Assembly: GCF_011007365.1 (NCBI RefSeq)
Contig: NZ_WFKM01000003.1
Location: 186,001 to 250,000, forward strand
From: Sphingobacterium sp. xlx-96
GTDB taxonomy: Bacteria; Bacteroidota; Bacteroidia; Sphingobacteriales; Sphingobacteriaceae
DNA length: 64,000 bases
Reading direction: 5' to 3'
Shown here: in pieces, positions 27,728 to 38,000 of the stretch
How positions within the stretch are numbered: the stretch's first letter is position 1
Layout of the letters: every line of letters starts with the position of its first letter
Notes under the pieces: model-generated
The model's input: the letters and a program-made list of their open reading frames with translations, nothing else
Database searches by the model: none
What the model was told of the DNA's origin: nothing
Translations under genes and position numbers: made by a program

Positions 27728-30610
27728 ATGCAGCAAGTAGACAGATCCATTCGTTACCAATTAGTTTATTCACTAGGTGAACATCCCTATTTGGGCTACC
27801 TACTGGAACCGCATATTGTACAACTCAATACTAATGGTAGCCTATCCTTATCCTCTAAGAGAGTATTTTCCAATACGGTAGAAGAGTATGCTCCTTTTTT
27901 AGATGAACAGGACTACAAAATAATCAAACTGTTGGACGAGGTTGAACAGACACATGTCATCAAAAAGTACCATAAAAAGGCTATTCGTCCTGCAGACTAC
28001 TTCCTAAATGCATTTGATCAAAAGATATACGATTACATACGCCCCAAACTAGAACTAAAACTCCTCAAAGCCCTAGAGCTAATCGGCCAGAAACCCTTAT
28101 TCATGATGAGTAAGAAAGACGGTTATCCTGCCCACCAAAAAATACAGATAGCCGAGCACGCGGCGTCGATTCTCTTCCATTTTAGACGGAACGAAGAAGA
28201 AACACGTTATTTTCCTACACTAAAGTATGATGGACACCGTATGGAGTTCATGTATAAAAATGCGGAAGTTATTATTAATACACAGGCATGGTTACTTCTA
28301 GACAATATACTTTATCATTTTGATCAGCAACTGGAAGGGAGGAAACTAAGTCCCTTTTTAAATAAACGTTTCATAACAGTAACACGAGCTACGGAAAAGA
28401 AATACTTTGAAACGTTTGTCTCCACTCTTATTGAAAAAAACCATGTGTATGCAGAAGGCTTTGATATCAAAACGATTAAAGAAGACGCTGTTCCCGTATT
28501 AACATTAAATTACATTTTAGAAGGCCAGTCTCATGTACAATTATCTTTCAATTACGGCACCTACAACTTCTCTTCTGGAGGCGAACATAAAGTATCCGTA
28601 CGTTTACATTACGATAATGAAAAAGATTGGTACACCTTCACCCGTATCCGAAGATCATCTATTTGGGAAGAAAAGCAACACCAATATCTAGAAAGCTTAG
28701 GATTAAAGCGACAAGACGCGTTATTTGGAAGCTATATACCCAATACAGAAAGTATGTTCAGTATTTTCGACTGGCTCAACACGCACCAAGAGGAACTTCT
28801 AAAGGCAGGCTTTCAAATAAAACAGGAGACTGGAAATAAGCAGATATTTATCGGAAAAACATCGTTAGATATAGAAGTAGTAGAGGATAATGATTGGTTT
28901 GACGTACGTGCCTTTGCAAATTTTGGTCCTTACAAAGTCCCATTCGTACAATTACGAGACCATATTCTCAATCGCATACAGGAATTCGTACTCCCAAATG
29001 GTGAGATCGCAATCATTCCAGAAGAGTGGTTTGCACAATATGAGCACCTCTTTCAATTTGCGGTAAAAAAAGACAGTCTACAACTTAACAAAACCCACAT
29101 AGGCATACTCCATGAAATCTCAGAGCATACTGCGTTAAGTATGAATCGCAAGTTGCAAAATTTAAGCAACTTCGAAGAAATACAGCACACTTCACAACCA
29201 GAAGGTTTCAATGGACAACTACGTCCCTACCAGCAGGCAGGTTATAACTGGTTCCACTTTTTACAGCAGTATAAATTTGGTGGAGTCCTAGCCGATGACA
29301 TGGGATTAGGAAAGACGGTACAAACACTAGCGCTGTTGCAAAAACAAAAAGAGGAGCTCAAAGATACGGATCACGCAAAAACCACACTGTTGATCTTACC
29401 AACCTCCTTGGTGTACAATTGGCAGAAAGAAGCTGAGAATTTTGCTCCTAGATTAAGAATACTCCTACATACAGGGACAAACAGATTTAAAGATCCTTTC
29501 GCTTTTACACATTTCGATTTAGTCATCACCACCTACGGAATCGTACGTAGCGATGAAGCAATACTCAGCAAGTGCTTTTTCAACTACATTATTCTAGATG
29601 AAAGTCAAAATATAAAGAATCCAACCTCCAAATCTTTCAAAGCGATCAAGTTGCTGAAAAGTAGACATAAGTTAGCACTAAGCGGTACCCCCATAGAGAA
29701 TTCGGTATCCGACATTTGGTCTCAAATGCACTTTACAAATCCAGGCTTACTAGGAAACTATGCCTTTTTTCAAAAAGAATTTGTAACACCTATCGAAAAG
29801 AAAAAAGATGAAGCAGCAGCGAAAAGGCTACAGGCTATCATAAAACCCTTTATCTTAAGACGGACCAAGAATCAGGTGGCTACAGAACTACCTCCAAAAA
29901 TGGAACAAATCATCTATTGTGAGATGTCGGAAGGGCAATCAGAGCGCTACGAAACTACAAAATCCGAATATCGAAACGCCATACTGGACAGCACTGTACA
30001 GCAACAGCGAAAAGGTTCACAGATTGCACTACTTCAAGGCTTAACAAAGCTAAGACAATTGGCCAACCACCCAAAGATGGTAGAAGATGATTATACGCAT
30101 GGTTCTGGCAAATTTGATGCCGTTCTGGAAATGTTGGAAGCCCTATCTTCAGAAGGAAACAAAGTGTTGATTTTTTCTCAATTTGTTAAGCACCTGGAAC
30201 TCTTTAAGACACATTTCCAAAATCAAAACATTCCTTTTGCCTATTTGGATGGTACAACAAAAAACCGTGCTCAAGCCGTCCAGGAATTTAAGAATGATAG
30301 CAGTATAAAGATATTCCTTATATCCATAAAAGCAGGAGGAGTAGGTCTCAATCTTACGGAAGCTGATTATGTTTTTATCCTCGATCCTTGGTGGAACCCC
30401 GCAGTCGAACAACAAGCAATCGATAGGAGCCACCGCATCGGACAGACCCGCAACGTATTTATCTATAAATTTATTAGCAAGGATACTGTCGAAGAAAAAA
30501 TAGTGGCTATGCAGAACCGTAAAAAATCCATAGCGACATCGCTCGTTACAACCGAAGAAAGCTTCGTAAAATCTCTATCGCAAGATGATCTAAAAGAGTT
30601 ATTGAGGTAA
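27728..30610 (+). CDS. Snf2-family DEAD/DEAH-box helicase
   Basis: A 960-residue protein. The N-terminal half (1-470) is a poorly conserved bacterial Snf2-associated region. The helicase core begins NGQLRPYQQAGYNWFHFLQ. Motif I is DDMGLGKTVQTL (near residue 523), motif Ia LILPTSLVYNW, motif II LDESQNIKNP, motif III ALSGTPIEN, motif V GGVGLNLTEAD and motif VI QAIDRSHRIGQ. Such proteins translocate on double-stranded DNA and remodel bound proteins, often RNA polymerase; the specific role here is unknown. It is convergent with the last gene of the pigment cluster and marks its boundary. Confidence 0.92.
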   Translation: MQQVDRSIRYQLVYSLGEHPYLGYLLEPHIVQLNTNGSLSLSSKRVFSNTVEEYAPFLDEQDYKIIKLLDEVEQTHVIKKYHKKAIRPADYFLNAFDQKIYDYIRPKLELKLLKALELIGQKPLFMMSKKDGYPAHQKIQIAEHAASILFHFRRNEEETRYFPTLKYDGHRMEFMYKNAEVIINTQAWLLLDNILYHFDQQLEGRKLSPFLNKRFITVTRATEKKYFETFVSTLIEKNHVYAEGFDIKTIKEDAVPVLTLNYILEGQSHVQLSFNYGTYNFSSGGEHKVSVRLHYDNEKDWYTFTRIRRSSIWEEKQHQYLESLGLKRQDALFGSYIPNTESMFSIFDWLNTHQEELLKAGFQIKQETGNKQIFIGKTSLDIEVVEDNDWFDVRAFANFGPYKVPFVQLRDHILNRIQEFVLPNGEIAIIPEEWFAQYEHLFQFAVKKDSLQLNKTHIGILHEISEHTALSMNRKLQNLSNFEEIQHTSQPEGFNGQLRPYQQAGYNWFHFLQQYKFGGVLADDMGLGKTVQTLALLQKQKEELKDTDHAKTTLLILPTSLVYNWQKEAENFAPRLRILLHTGTNRFKDPFAFTHFDLVITTYGIVRSDEAILSKCFFNYIILDESQNIKNPTSKSFKAIKLLKSRHKLALSGTPIENSVSDIWSQMHFTNPGLLGNYAFFQKEFVTPIEKKKDEAAAKRLQAIIKPFILRRTKNQVATELPPKMEQIIYCEMSEGQSERYETTKSEYRNAILDSTVQQQRKGSQIALLQGLTKLRQLANHPKMVEDDYTHGSGKFDAVLEMLEALSSEGNKVLIFSQFVKHLELFKTHFQNQNIPFAYLDGTTKNRAQAVQEFKNDSSIKIFLISIKAGGVGLNLTEADYVFILDPWWNPAVEQQAIDRSHRIGQTRNVFIYKFISKDTVEEKIVAMQNRKKSIATSLVTTEESFVKSLSQDDLKELLR

Positions 30611-30643
30611 TAGGCGGCAAACCTATAGGATATCGCTTATTCC

Positions 30644-31951
30644 TTAAGACCTATTATCAATAAAAGTAATAGGTTTACGACTTAACGGGTTGAAAACAGA
30701 TTGCTGCAGATCCTCAAGGCCACACAATTCAATCTTTGGAGCTACGCGGAGTTTTGCCCGAAAATGATCCTTAATCTCATTGATAAACTCTTCCGAATCA
30801 TTCGCAGATACTAAACGAATAATAATTTCATCTGTACCTATTTCATTATGGAACAATTCAATCTGATGTAACAGTACCTCCGGAAAACCAGCCAACAAAT
30901 CATGCATCGCAGGAGGGTATAAAGTTGTACCCTTATACTTAACCATATGCTGTTTTCTTCCCTCGACTGGGCCAATTCTATAGGTCTTTCGCCCACAGGC
31001 GCAGGGTTCAACGTGTTTTCTTACGATATCCCCCGTTTTGAAACGCAATAAAGGCAATCCCTCCACTCCCAAAGTAGTAACTACCAACTCTCCACTTTCC
31101 CCATCCGCAACCGCTTCTCCTTGATCGTCCACAATCTCAGTAATAATCAGATCAGGTTGCACATGCCCCCCCGCAAAATGACCACACTCTGTAAATGCAG
31201 CCCCCATTTCCGTCGATGCATAAGTCGAATGCAACTTAATATTCCACTTACTAATAATACGATCCGTAAGAATGGTATTATTTAAGTCCTTGTCACGTAA
31301 TGCTTCACCAATACAAATCACTGCCTTCACACTACAAGAATTATAATCAATATCATGTTGCTCGGCAAACTCTATCAATTTCAACAAAAAAGAAGGAACA
31401 GCTATTAGGTAAGTTGGCTTATATTTCAGTATAGAGTCCCATTGCATTTGAGGTATTCCAGATCCTACTCTGATTACGCCTGCCCCCAACTTTCTCAACC
31501 CAAGAAAATATGCAAGTCCAGCCATAAATCGGCGATCGATAGTCGTCATCAATTGTACCCTATCTCCGGATTTTACACCTACAGTCTCAAACGATTGCAT
31601 CTCATTTGCAGCCAACCGATCTAAATCTCTATCCGTAAGTCCAAAAGTAACAGGTGTCCCCAATGTACCTGAAGTGGTACAATAATCTATAACCTCCTCT
31701 TGTGGTACACATAGAAAATCGTCGTTATACAGTTGTAAATCATCCTTACAGGTTGTAGGTAATTTCTGCAAATCTGATAATCCCTTAATCTGGGAAAGAT
31801 CAATTCCGTGTTTAACAAAAAGGCGCTGATAAAAAGGAGATCTACGCGCCAGATAACTCAACTGCTCCTGCAACAAACTTTCTTGGAAAACTTCAATTGT
31901 TTCTATCGAAGAATATGCTATTTCCTTTGCTTTCTGTTCGACTTCTCCCAT
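30644..31951 (-). CDS. AMP-dependent acyl ligase (phenylacetate-CoA ligase-like), aryl starter activation
   Basis: A 435-residue adenylate-forming enzyme. The phosphate-binding loop is YCTTSGTLGTP near residue 92; further family blocks are STYASTEMGAAFTECG, VVTTLGVEGLPLLRFKTGDI and CACGRKTYRIGPVEGRKQHM. This is the PaaK-like branch rather than long-chain acyl-CoA synthetases. In aryl polyene and flexirubin clusters such a ligase activates the cinnamic-type acid made by the ammonia-lyase and loads it onto ACP or CoA. Its start overlaps the C45 gene by 34 bp, so it is the last gene of the distal operon. The substrate is inferred from context. Confidence 0.85.
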   Translation of the reverse strand: MGEVEQKAKEIAYSSIETIEVFQESLLQEQLSYLARRSPFYQRLFVKHGIDLSQIKGLSDLQKLPTTCKDDLQLYNDDFLCVPQEEVIDYCTTSGTLGTPVTFGLTDRDLDRLAANEMQSFETVGVKSGDRVQLMTTIDRRFMAGLAYFLGLRKLGAGVIRVGSGIPQMQWDSILKYKPTYLIAVPSFLLKLIEFAEQHDIDYNSCSVKAVICIGEALRDKDLNNTILTDRIISKWNIKLHSTYASTEMGAAFTECGHFAGGHVQPDLIITEIVDDQGEAVADGESGELVVTTLGVEGLPLLRFKTGDIVRKHVEPCACGRKTYRIGPVEGRKQHMVKYKGTTLYPPAMHDLLAGFPEVLLHQIELFHNEIGTDEIIIRLVSANDSEEFINEIKDHFRAKLRVAPKIELCGLEDLQQSVFNPLSRKPITFIDNRS

Positions 31952-33582
31952 AATTTTCGTATTTCTTTTTCTGCTTGCACCGTAGGAATTTCCAGCGCTA
32001 ACGCCGTCGACAACTCAACTACGGCTTTATCATAATCTCCGCTTTTGTACCAGTATTTACCAGCAAGATAATAAACTAACCAAAGATTCGGATTAAGCGA
32101 TTTAAATTTTTTTATCCTTTCTTCTGGAATTTCTACACCTGAACGTATCGCCAACATAATACTGTCGGATTCACACTTATAATTCTCATAATCCCTATAA
32201 GCCGACGATCGCAAAAAAGCATCTTCGCCTATGGTCAACGAATCTATTTGGCGCGATCGTCCTATAGCAGACTTTTCCGCAAAGATTTCATCTAGATTAT
32301 ATGCCGTGAATACCCCCAGCTGATAAGGAGCATTGGACACCCAGACTAATTTATCCTCAGGCTTAAATATCACCGCATGATGAGCCAACAGGTGATTAAG
32401 TGACTTATCGTTACCATAACCAATACTCTCGTCCAAGATACCGGAGCGGTTTCGTAATATCATTGCCATTTTTGTAGGGTTTAGCCTATCTTCCCGATTC
32501 AGCAATTCCAAAAGTCGATCATACCTATATTTTGAATGACTATTTTGAATATGTGCAAGGTTGCGGTCATCATTAACATAACTATCCGATTGAAAATGAT
32601 TGGTACAGACAAGCTGATCTCCATTTTCGACTTCAAAAATACCAAATCTCTTAGGCGATATCTCCAGCAATACAGCCTTTTTATCCTTTGCACTGCCAAT
32701 CATCAAAGATTCCGACACAAAAGACTTTGCCTCTTTAGCAATAGCTGTAGCTTCTTCAATAGTACTTGCCCTTTCCAAAATCTCTCGCGCTACAATAGAA
32801 ATAGGCTTCTTCGCCGAGAGCGGAACAGAAGATTTCCCCGCATTCATAGTCACCGTAAGTCCTTCCTTATTCATTCCAGAAACAACACCTATCATTCCTG
32901 GCCATGAAACTGACATAAACGGGATTCCTCCCTCCGGACGCACAAAGTTTACCACTTTATTCTCCGCAAACGCATCATCCACATAAAAGTCAAAATTTCG
33001 ACCAATTAAAAGTTTCCCATCTTCTGTCTTATCACCCCACGAGGCCACCGATGAACACCCAACAATAGCCAGATCACGCAAGGCATGCCCTAAATCATGT
33101 GCTGCGTGCATAAACAACGTCAAACTAAAATTATCCCCCGCATAAGGATAAGCATCATTTAGATGCGAAGACAGACCATATATTTCATCCAGATAAACCG
33201 TAGGTATATAGTCATCCAATCGACGTCCATACCAATGTATAAACTTAGAGACCAAACGCTGTTTAAATCTAGAAGGGACCATATCTTCCAATTTACCCAT
33301 AAAGACACTCTGTTGATACCTAAATAGATCTTCTGTCAATAATCCCATTCTATTGCCCAGATCATACGCCCCTCCAGATACATAAAGTTCCCAATTACCA
33401 GATTTATTCTTCACCAAATAGTCCTGATTACTTAGTATCCGAACAGAATCGCCTTCTTTCAAAAGTCTTACCGTATCCGACTGTTCATGGAACCGATGCG
33501 CGTAGCGCTTGGACACCTTATTTGACACACAGGAGCCACAAATTACAGCGATAAATACAAGTTGAAGGATCACCCTATCCAT
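31918..33582 (-). CDS. C45-family Ntn-hydrolase/acyltransferase lipoprotein with C-terminal TPR
   Basis: A 554-residue protein. The lipoprotein signal is MDRVILQLVFIAVICGSC. The C45 (acyl-CoA:6-aminopenicillanic acid acyltransferase-type) domain has its candidate nucleophile Cys in IVGCSSVASW near residue 174, followed by LLIGRNFDF and NKEGLTVTMNAG. The C-terminus (about 500-550) contains a TPR-like helix pair (NPNLWLVYYLAGKYWYKSGD, then YDKAVVELSTALALE). Known C45 members self-cleave to expose the Cys and then move or hydrolyse acyl or amide groups. A periplasmic or outer-membrane role in acylation or ester exchange of the pigment is an inference. It overlaps its neighbours by 8 bp upstream and 34 bp downstream. 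Confidence 0.82.
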   Translation of the reverse strand: MDRVILQLVFIAVICGSCVSNKVSKRYAHRFHEQSDTVRLLKEGDSVRILSNQDYLVKNKSGNWELYVSGGAYDLGNRMGLLTEDLFRYQQSVFMGKLEDMVPSRFKQRLVSKFIHWYGRRLDDYIPTVYLDEIYGLSSHLNDAYPYAGDNFSLTLFMHAAHDLGHALRDLAIVGCSSVASWGDKTEDGKLLIGRNFDFYVDDAFAENKVVNFVRPEGGIPFMSVSWPGMIGVVSGMNKEGLTVTMNAGKSSVPLSAKKPISIVAREILERASTIEEATAIAKEAKSFVSESLMIGSAKDKKAVLLEISPKRFGIFEVENGDQLVCTNHFQSDSYVNDDRNLAHIQNSHSKYRYDRLLELLNREDRLNPTKMAMILRNRSGILDESIGYGNDKSLNHLLAHHAVIFKPEDKLVWVSNAPYQLGVFTAYNLDEIFAEKSAIGRSRQIDSLTIGEDAFLRSSAYRDYENYKCESDSIMLAIRSGVEIPEERIKKFKSLNPNLWLVYYLAGKYWYKSGDYDKAVVELSTALALEIPTVQAEKEIRKLWEKSNRKQRK

Positions 33583-35095
33583 CTGTTGCTTTTTTAATCT
33601 TATTCAACAAATAACTTCCTCCTAATATTTCCATACAAGTAGCAACAGCACCAATGGTAACTCCCAATACACCGTGCATTCCTACACTTTGTCCCACAAA
33701 ATATAGGTTAGGAATTTTGGTTTTAGGTGACACTTGGCTCTGCATCTCATGATTAATGTCTTTCTGCGGGCCGTATAAATTGCCATCGCTTGTACCGATA
33801 TAATCCCGATAAGATAATGGTGTAGAGGCATAGGTATCCAATACCGCACAAGGCAGCTCTGGCCAATCCAGAGCCAGCTTATCCAATATCTTACTGACTT
33901 TCTTCGCCTTAAATTTAGCATAATCTCCACCCCTATCGGATTTCTGAACAACTGTATTCTTAGATAGCTCCCATCTTTTTACTTCTTCAAAACGCATAAC
34001 GCTTAAACAAGTCAACGTATCTGCAAATCCTGGCGTGTCTTTTCCTTCTGTCATAGACAGCATATACATAGTCGGCCATTGATCCTCATCATAGGCTGCG
34101 AGATTCCACAATAGCTCTTTATCCGTATGATAATACATATTTGAGGGAAGGTATGGGATGACACCTTCCTTTAGCACAAAATGTACACTAAAGGAAGATA
34201 CTGTAAGTGGAAGGTTTTGAATTCTGTCAAAATAAACCGGGCGGAAAAATTCCCGACCGACTTGTTTCAGTGTGGTTTGAGGTTCCACATTTGAAATAAA
34301 CACATTGGCCTGATATTGCTTTCCTTCCTTTGTCTCCACCATATCGATACGTCCATTCTTATAATAGTAATGTACGACCTCTTGATGCCGTAATGCTACT
34401 CCTCCCAAATCTCGAAGTTGCCGTACCAACTGCTTACTAATCTGGCTACCGCCATTTATGCAGCGATACGAACTTTGGATATATGAATTGATTGTCAGTG
34501 CGTGAACATAAAACGGAGTCTTATCTGTATCTCCAGCATATAAAAAATTTGCCCCTGCTAACACAGCCCTCAACGTGTTATTCGAGGTCAACTGTTCAAA
34601 ATAAGTGTATACACTAATTTCGGAAAGGGGATTTTTCTGCTTTGTTCCTTTTTCTAAATTATACAATGGAAAACATTCACAAAAAAGCTGTAAATCTGAA
34701 ACATAACGCTCCAAAGCGATACGTTCCTCTGGAAAAAACGGGATTAAGTGATTGACAAAATTAGTATATCCTTGCGCCAAAGGATAGGCTACAGATTGAT
34801 CTCCAAAACGAACCCAATCAAACACCTCTGGCATTGGTGCCAGATTAAGTTTATCCATGATGCCCAAATAGGAAAAATATCGGTACAGGTTCTGCCCTTT
34901 TGCCAATCCACCGATATAATGCACACCAGTATCAAAGACCTTCTTCTGTCGGGAGAATGTTTGCAGATTACCTCCAAACTGATTATTCTTCTCTAGCACA
35001 CAGACCTTCTTACCCTCTTTTGCTAAAAGTACGGCAGCTGTCAATCCCCCTAGACCGCTACCTACTATTACAACATCATATTCACACTCCTGCAT
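33575..35095 (-). CDS. FAD-dependent oxidoreductase, phytoene desaturase (CrtI)-like
   Basis: 506 residues from ATG 35095, preceded by AGGAAG at good spacing; an in-frame ATG at 35122 lacks this. The dinucleotide fold is YDVVIVGSGLGGLTAAVLLA followed by VCVLEKNNQFGGNLQTF. The C-terminal FAD motif is NLYFVGQSVGMHGVLGVTIG. Relatives are carotenoid desaturases and retinol saturases. In this cluster it may reduce, isomerise or desaturate the polyene or an alkyl chain; sequence alone does not say which. It overlaps the MMPL gene by 14 bp and the C45 gene by 8 bp, indicating translational coupling. Confidence 0.88.
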   Translation of the reverse strand: MQECEYDVVIVGSGLGGLTAAVLLAKEGKKVCVLEKNNQFGGNLQTFSRQKKVFDTGVHYIGGLAKGQNLYRYFSYLGIMDKLNLAPMPEVFDWVRFGDQSVAYPLAQGYTNFVNHLIPFFPEERIALERYVSDLQLFCECFPLYNLEKGTKQKNPLSEISVYTYFEQLTSNNTLRAVLAGANFLYAGDTDKTPFYVHALTINSYIQSSYRCINGGSQISKQLVRQLRDLGGVALRHQEVVHYYYKNGRIDMVETKEGKQYQANVFISNVEPQTTLKQVGREFFRPVYFDRIQNLPLTVSSFSVHFVLKEGVIPYLPSNMYYHTDKELLWNLAAYDEDQWPTMYMLSMTEGKDTPGFADTLTCLSVMRFEEVKRWELSKNTVVQKSDRGGDYAKFKAKKVSKILDKLALDWPELPCAVLDTYASTPLSYRDYIGTSDGNLYGPQKDINHEMQSQVSPKTKIPNLYFVGQSVGMHGVLGVTIGAVATCMEILGGSYLLNKIKKATDG

Positions 35096-38000
35096 ACATC
35101 TTCCTATAAATATGAATACCATTTTTTACAGACGCCAAAACAAATCCGAACTGCAAGAGAAAATCTAGATTATTCCCACTATTGATATTGACAATACAAG
35201 GATAAGCGCTCCAACCATTCCAAGAATAATCTTCAGCAAACAGCAATCTTGAAATTAACAGCAGATCACTGTCCTGATGTACAGCTGTGAATCGCACAGA
35301 ACGGGAAGACGACCAATAGATGCTTTCAGCAACCCGTCTACATTCCTCTTCACCAATCAATCCGAGGACCTTACGCTTCCCCTGTTGCAAAGAAAGCAAA
35401 TAGTCAAGTTCTCCGAAAGATGAACTCCAATGCAACCAATCCCCTCCCTGCGGTAGTTGCATATTAAGCTCCCAGAACAATTGCTTCCACTGTTTTAAGG
35501 AATCTTTTACAGAGCCAACAATTTCATCCTCTTTATAGAGATACGCCAACTTAATCTTGGCTACAAAATAATCTGCATTTTCAAGAGCAAGCCGTTGGTC
35601 TTCAAAACTCGCTTTAAAAGAGGCCGAAATCGACTTCGTCCTTTCCGAATAAGTTTTTCCATAAGTTTCATCAGCTATTGGGATACGCTCACCCACTATC
35701 GGACGAAGCTGTCCAGGAAAGATCAACACATCTCCTTTAGGCAACACATCTCCATTACCATGAATATAAACAGGCAGAATATCCAGTTGTAATTGTTCTG
35801 CCAAATAAAATGCACCTTTATGAAATCGCTTTATCTGATTGTCGTATGAACGGGTTCCTTCCGGAAACACGACAATAGAATACCCCTGTGCCACTTTCTC
35901 TCTCAAAAAGTCCAAGCTTTCCTCGACTCCATTACTTGTCGGATAAAAGCCAAGTACCCGAACAGCCTTTCCGAAAATCGGAGATTTCCAAACCCAATCG
36001 TTCACTAAAAAGATCATTTTAGGCACAAGCATGCCCATCGTAAGCGTATCTAAAAAAGAGCTGTGATTACCAATCACCACAGCGGGTCTCTCAAAACCTT
36101 CACCATAAAGATTAGTTGTCTTGTTGGTCACCAAAGGATAACCGTACAATACCGATTTCATAAATTTAGAGACAGTATAACGCAAAAATTTATCTTTACG
36201 TACCTGATGGACAGGTATTATAGGGAGTATGAGCCTCGCGAAAAACGAAAGTACGATACAGCCCAGCCCATAATAGAGAAAGAATAGTAAAGACCATAGT
36301 AAAATAAATAGAGTAAACGGAGATTTTCCACGTCTTGCTCGATCCGTTATAAAGAAACGGAAGATTATAGGGTAAAAAACAAAAGTAATAACGACCGCTG
36401 CAAAAACACCGATTAATGATACCGAAGATATCGAAATTAATGCCGGATGTTTAGCAAAGATCAATGCTCCAATCGCCAAAACAGTGGTAAGCACTGCCAA
36501 TAAAATAGATGTACGAAACACCCGTAGCTCATCCTCGCCCGTACTGTATTGCTTTTGCAACGCCGCAGTCATAAAGATGCTGAAGTCCACACCATGCCCA
36601 AATACCAAAGTACATACAATTGCAGAAAAAATATTAAACTCCAGCCCGAATAAACCCATCAACCCTGCTGTCACCAATCCAGTAAGACCGATCGGGATAG
36701 AAGCAAGCAACACCAACTCCACTCGTCTAAAAAACAACCAAAGGATTAGAAGTATTGCTAGTGAAGAATACCCAACCAGAGCATTAAAATCATCTCTCAA
36801 TTTCCCTAAAAAAGTCTCGTTTAGTTGTTTCCGGTCTACCACCACTACTCCAGGTATCTCTTCCAGCTTTTTGATGAGCTGATTTCTATATTTCTCATCT
36901 AGCTTAACCAATGATGATACAGTAAAAAAGCCGTTCTTACCAACGACAAAATCCCGTATCCCTGTACTAGGCAATTGTCCAAAATCCGAAAGTTGCATCG
37001 GAAAAAATGGCTCCCGTAAAAGTCCAAAAAACTGTTCATAAGCATCTGCAGTAAATCCATATTGCTCGCCTATTGTGCGAAGATTCTCTATGACTAGTTC
37101 TTTGTTATGATAATGCCAGAACGAGTTCCACGCCGCTATTTTTGCTTGTTGTACCTGAATAGGATTTAACAATTCACTGACATTCGAAAAGTCCAGTATA
37201 AGATCCTTTTCTTTCGCCAGATTAAGGTAAGCCGCAATTTCTTCATTACGCTGCAAGGCCATATCCAAGGTATTCCCAGTTGCCACCACATATAATGATT
37301 TTGCGGAAGTGTTCGTCAACTTGTCTAGACGAGTTTCGGTCTCCGCTAGATCAGTCGGCATATAATTTAATCCTGCCAAATCATTATTAAACTGTACTTT
37401 GCTACTCGTAAACAAACTAACACCAATAAGTATGACACAAGAAAAAAGCAAGACTTTACTCCGTTCAAAAGGGAATCCGGCTATTTTATCCAGCAGGCTA
37501 TTATGCTTCAATTCTTCTTTTGGCTTGTAAAGGTGCGGGATAATAAGCAACGTAAATACCGCAGAAGCAACCAAAGTAATCGAAGCAAAAACTCCCAAAT
37601 CAATCAATGCCGTAGAGTGCACAAAAAGAAGACATAGAAATGCTACAGCATTAGTCGTCCCAGACATCAGCAATGGCTTAGTCAATTCCTTAAACAATAC
37701 TTTCACATCGGGATTTTTCTTGAAGTGGGTCAAGATATGCAAGGTAAAATCGATTGTAATACCGATTAAAACTGCCCCGATACTGAGTGATATCGCCGAA
37801 ATAACCGGCTTATATAAATAAAGACAGCCCAATGCGAATACAGCCGCAAAGATAGTTGGAATGAAGACCAATACAGGTATATATAGCATCCTGTAAAACA
37901 AAACTAAAAGCACCATCAATACGGACATCGATATCAATATTGTTTTTAAGATATCCTCTTTTATCTGATCCGCATTCGCCACAGCCACCAACGCCGATCC

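Noticed and set aside
30611..30643. Terminator between the convergent helicase and ligase genes
   Set aside because: Only weak, short complementarity and no U-run were seen in this 33-bp gap.
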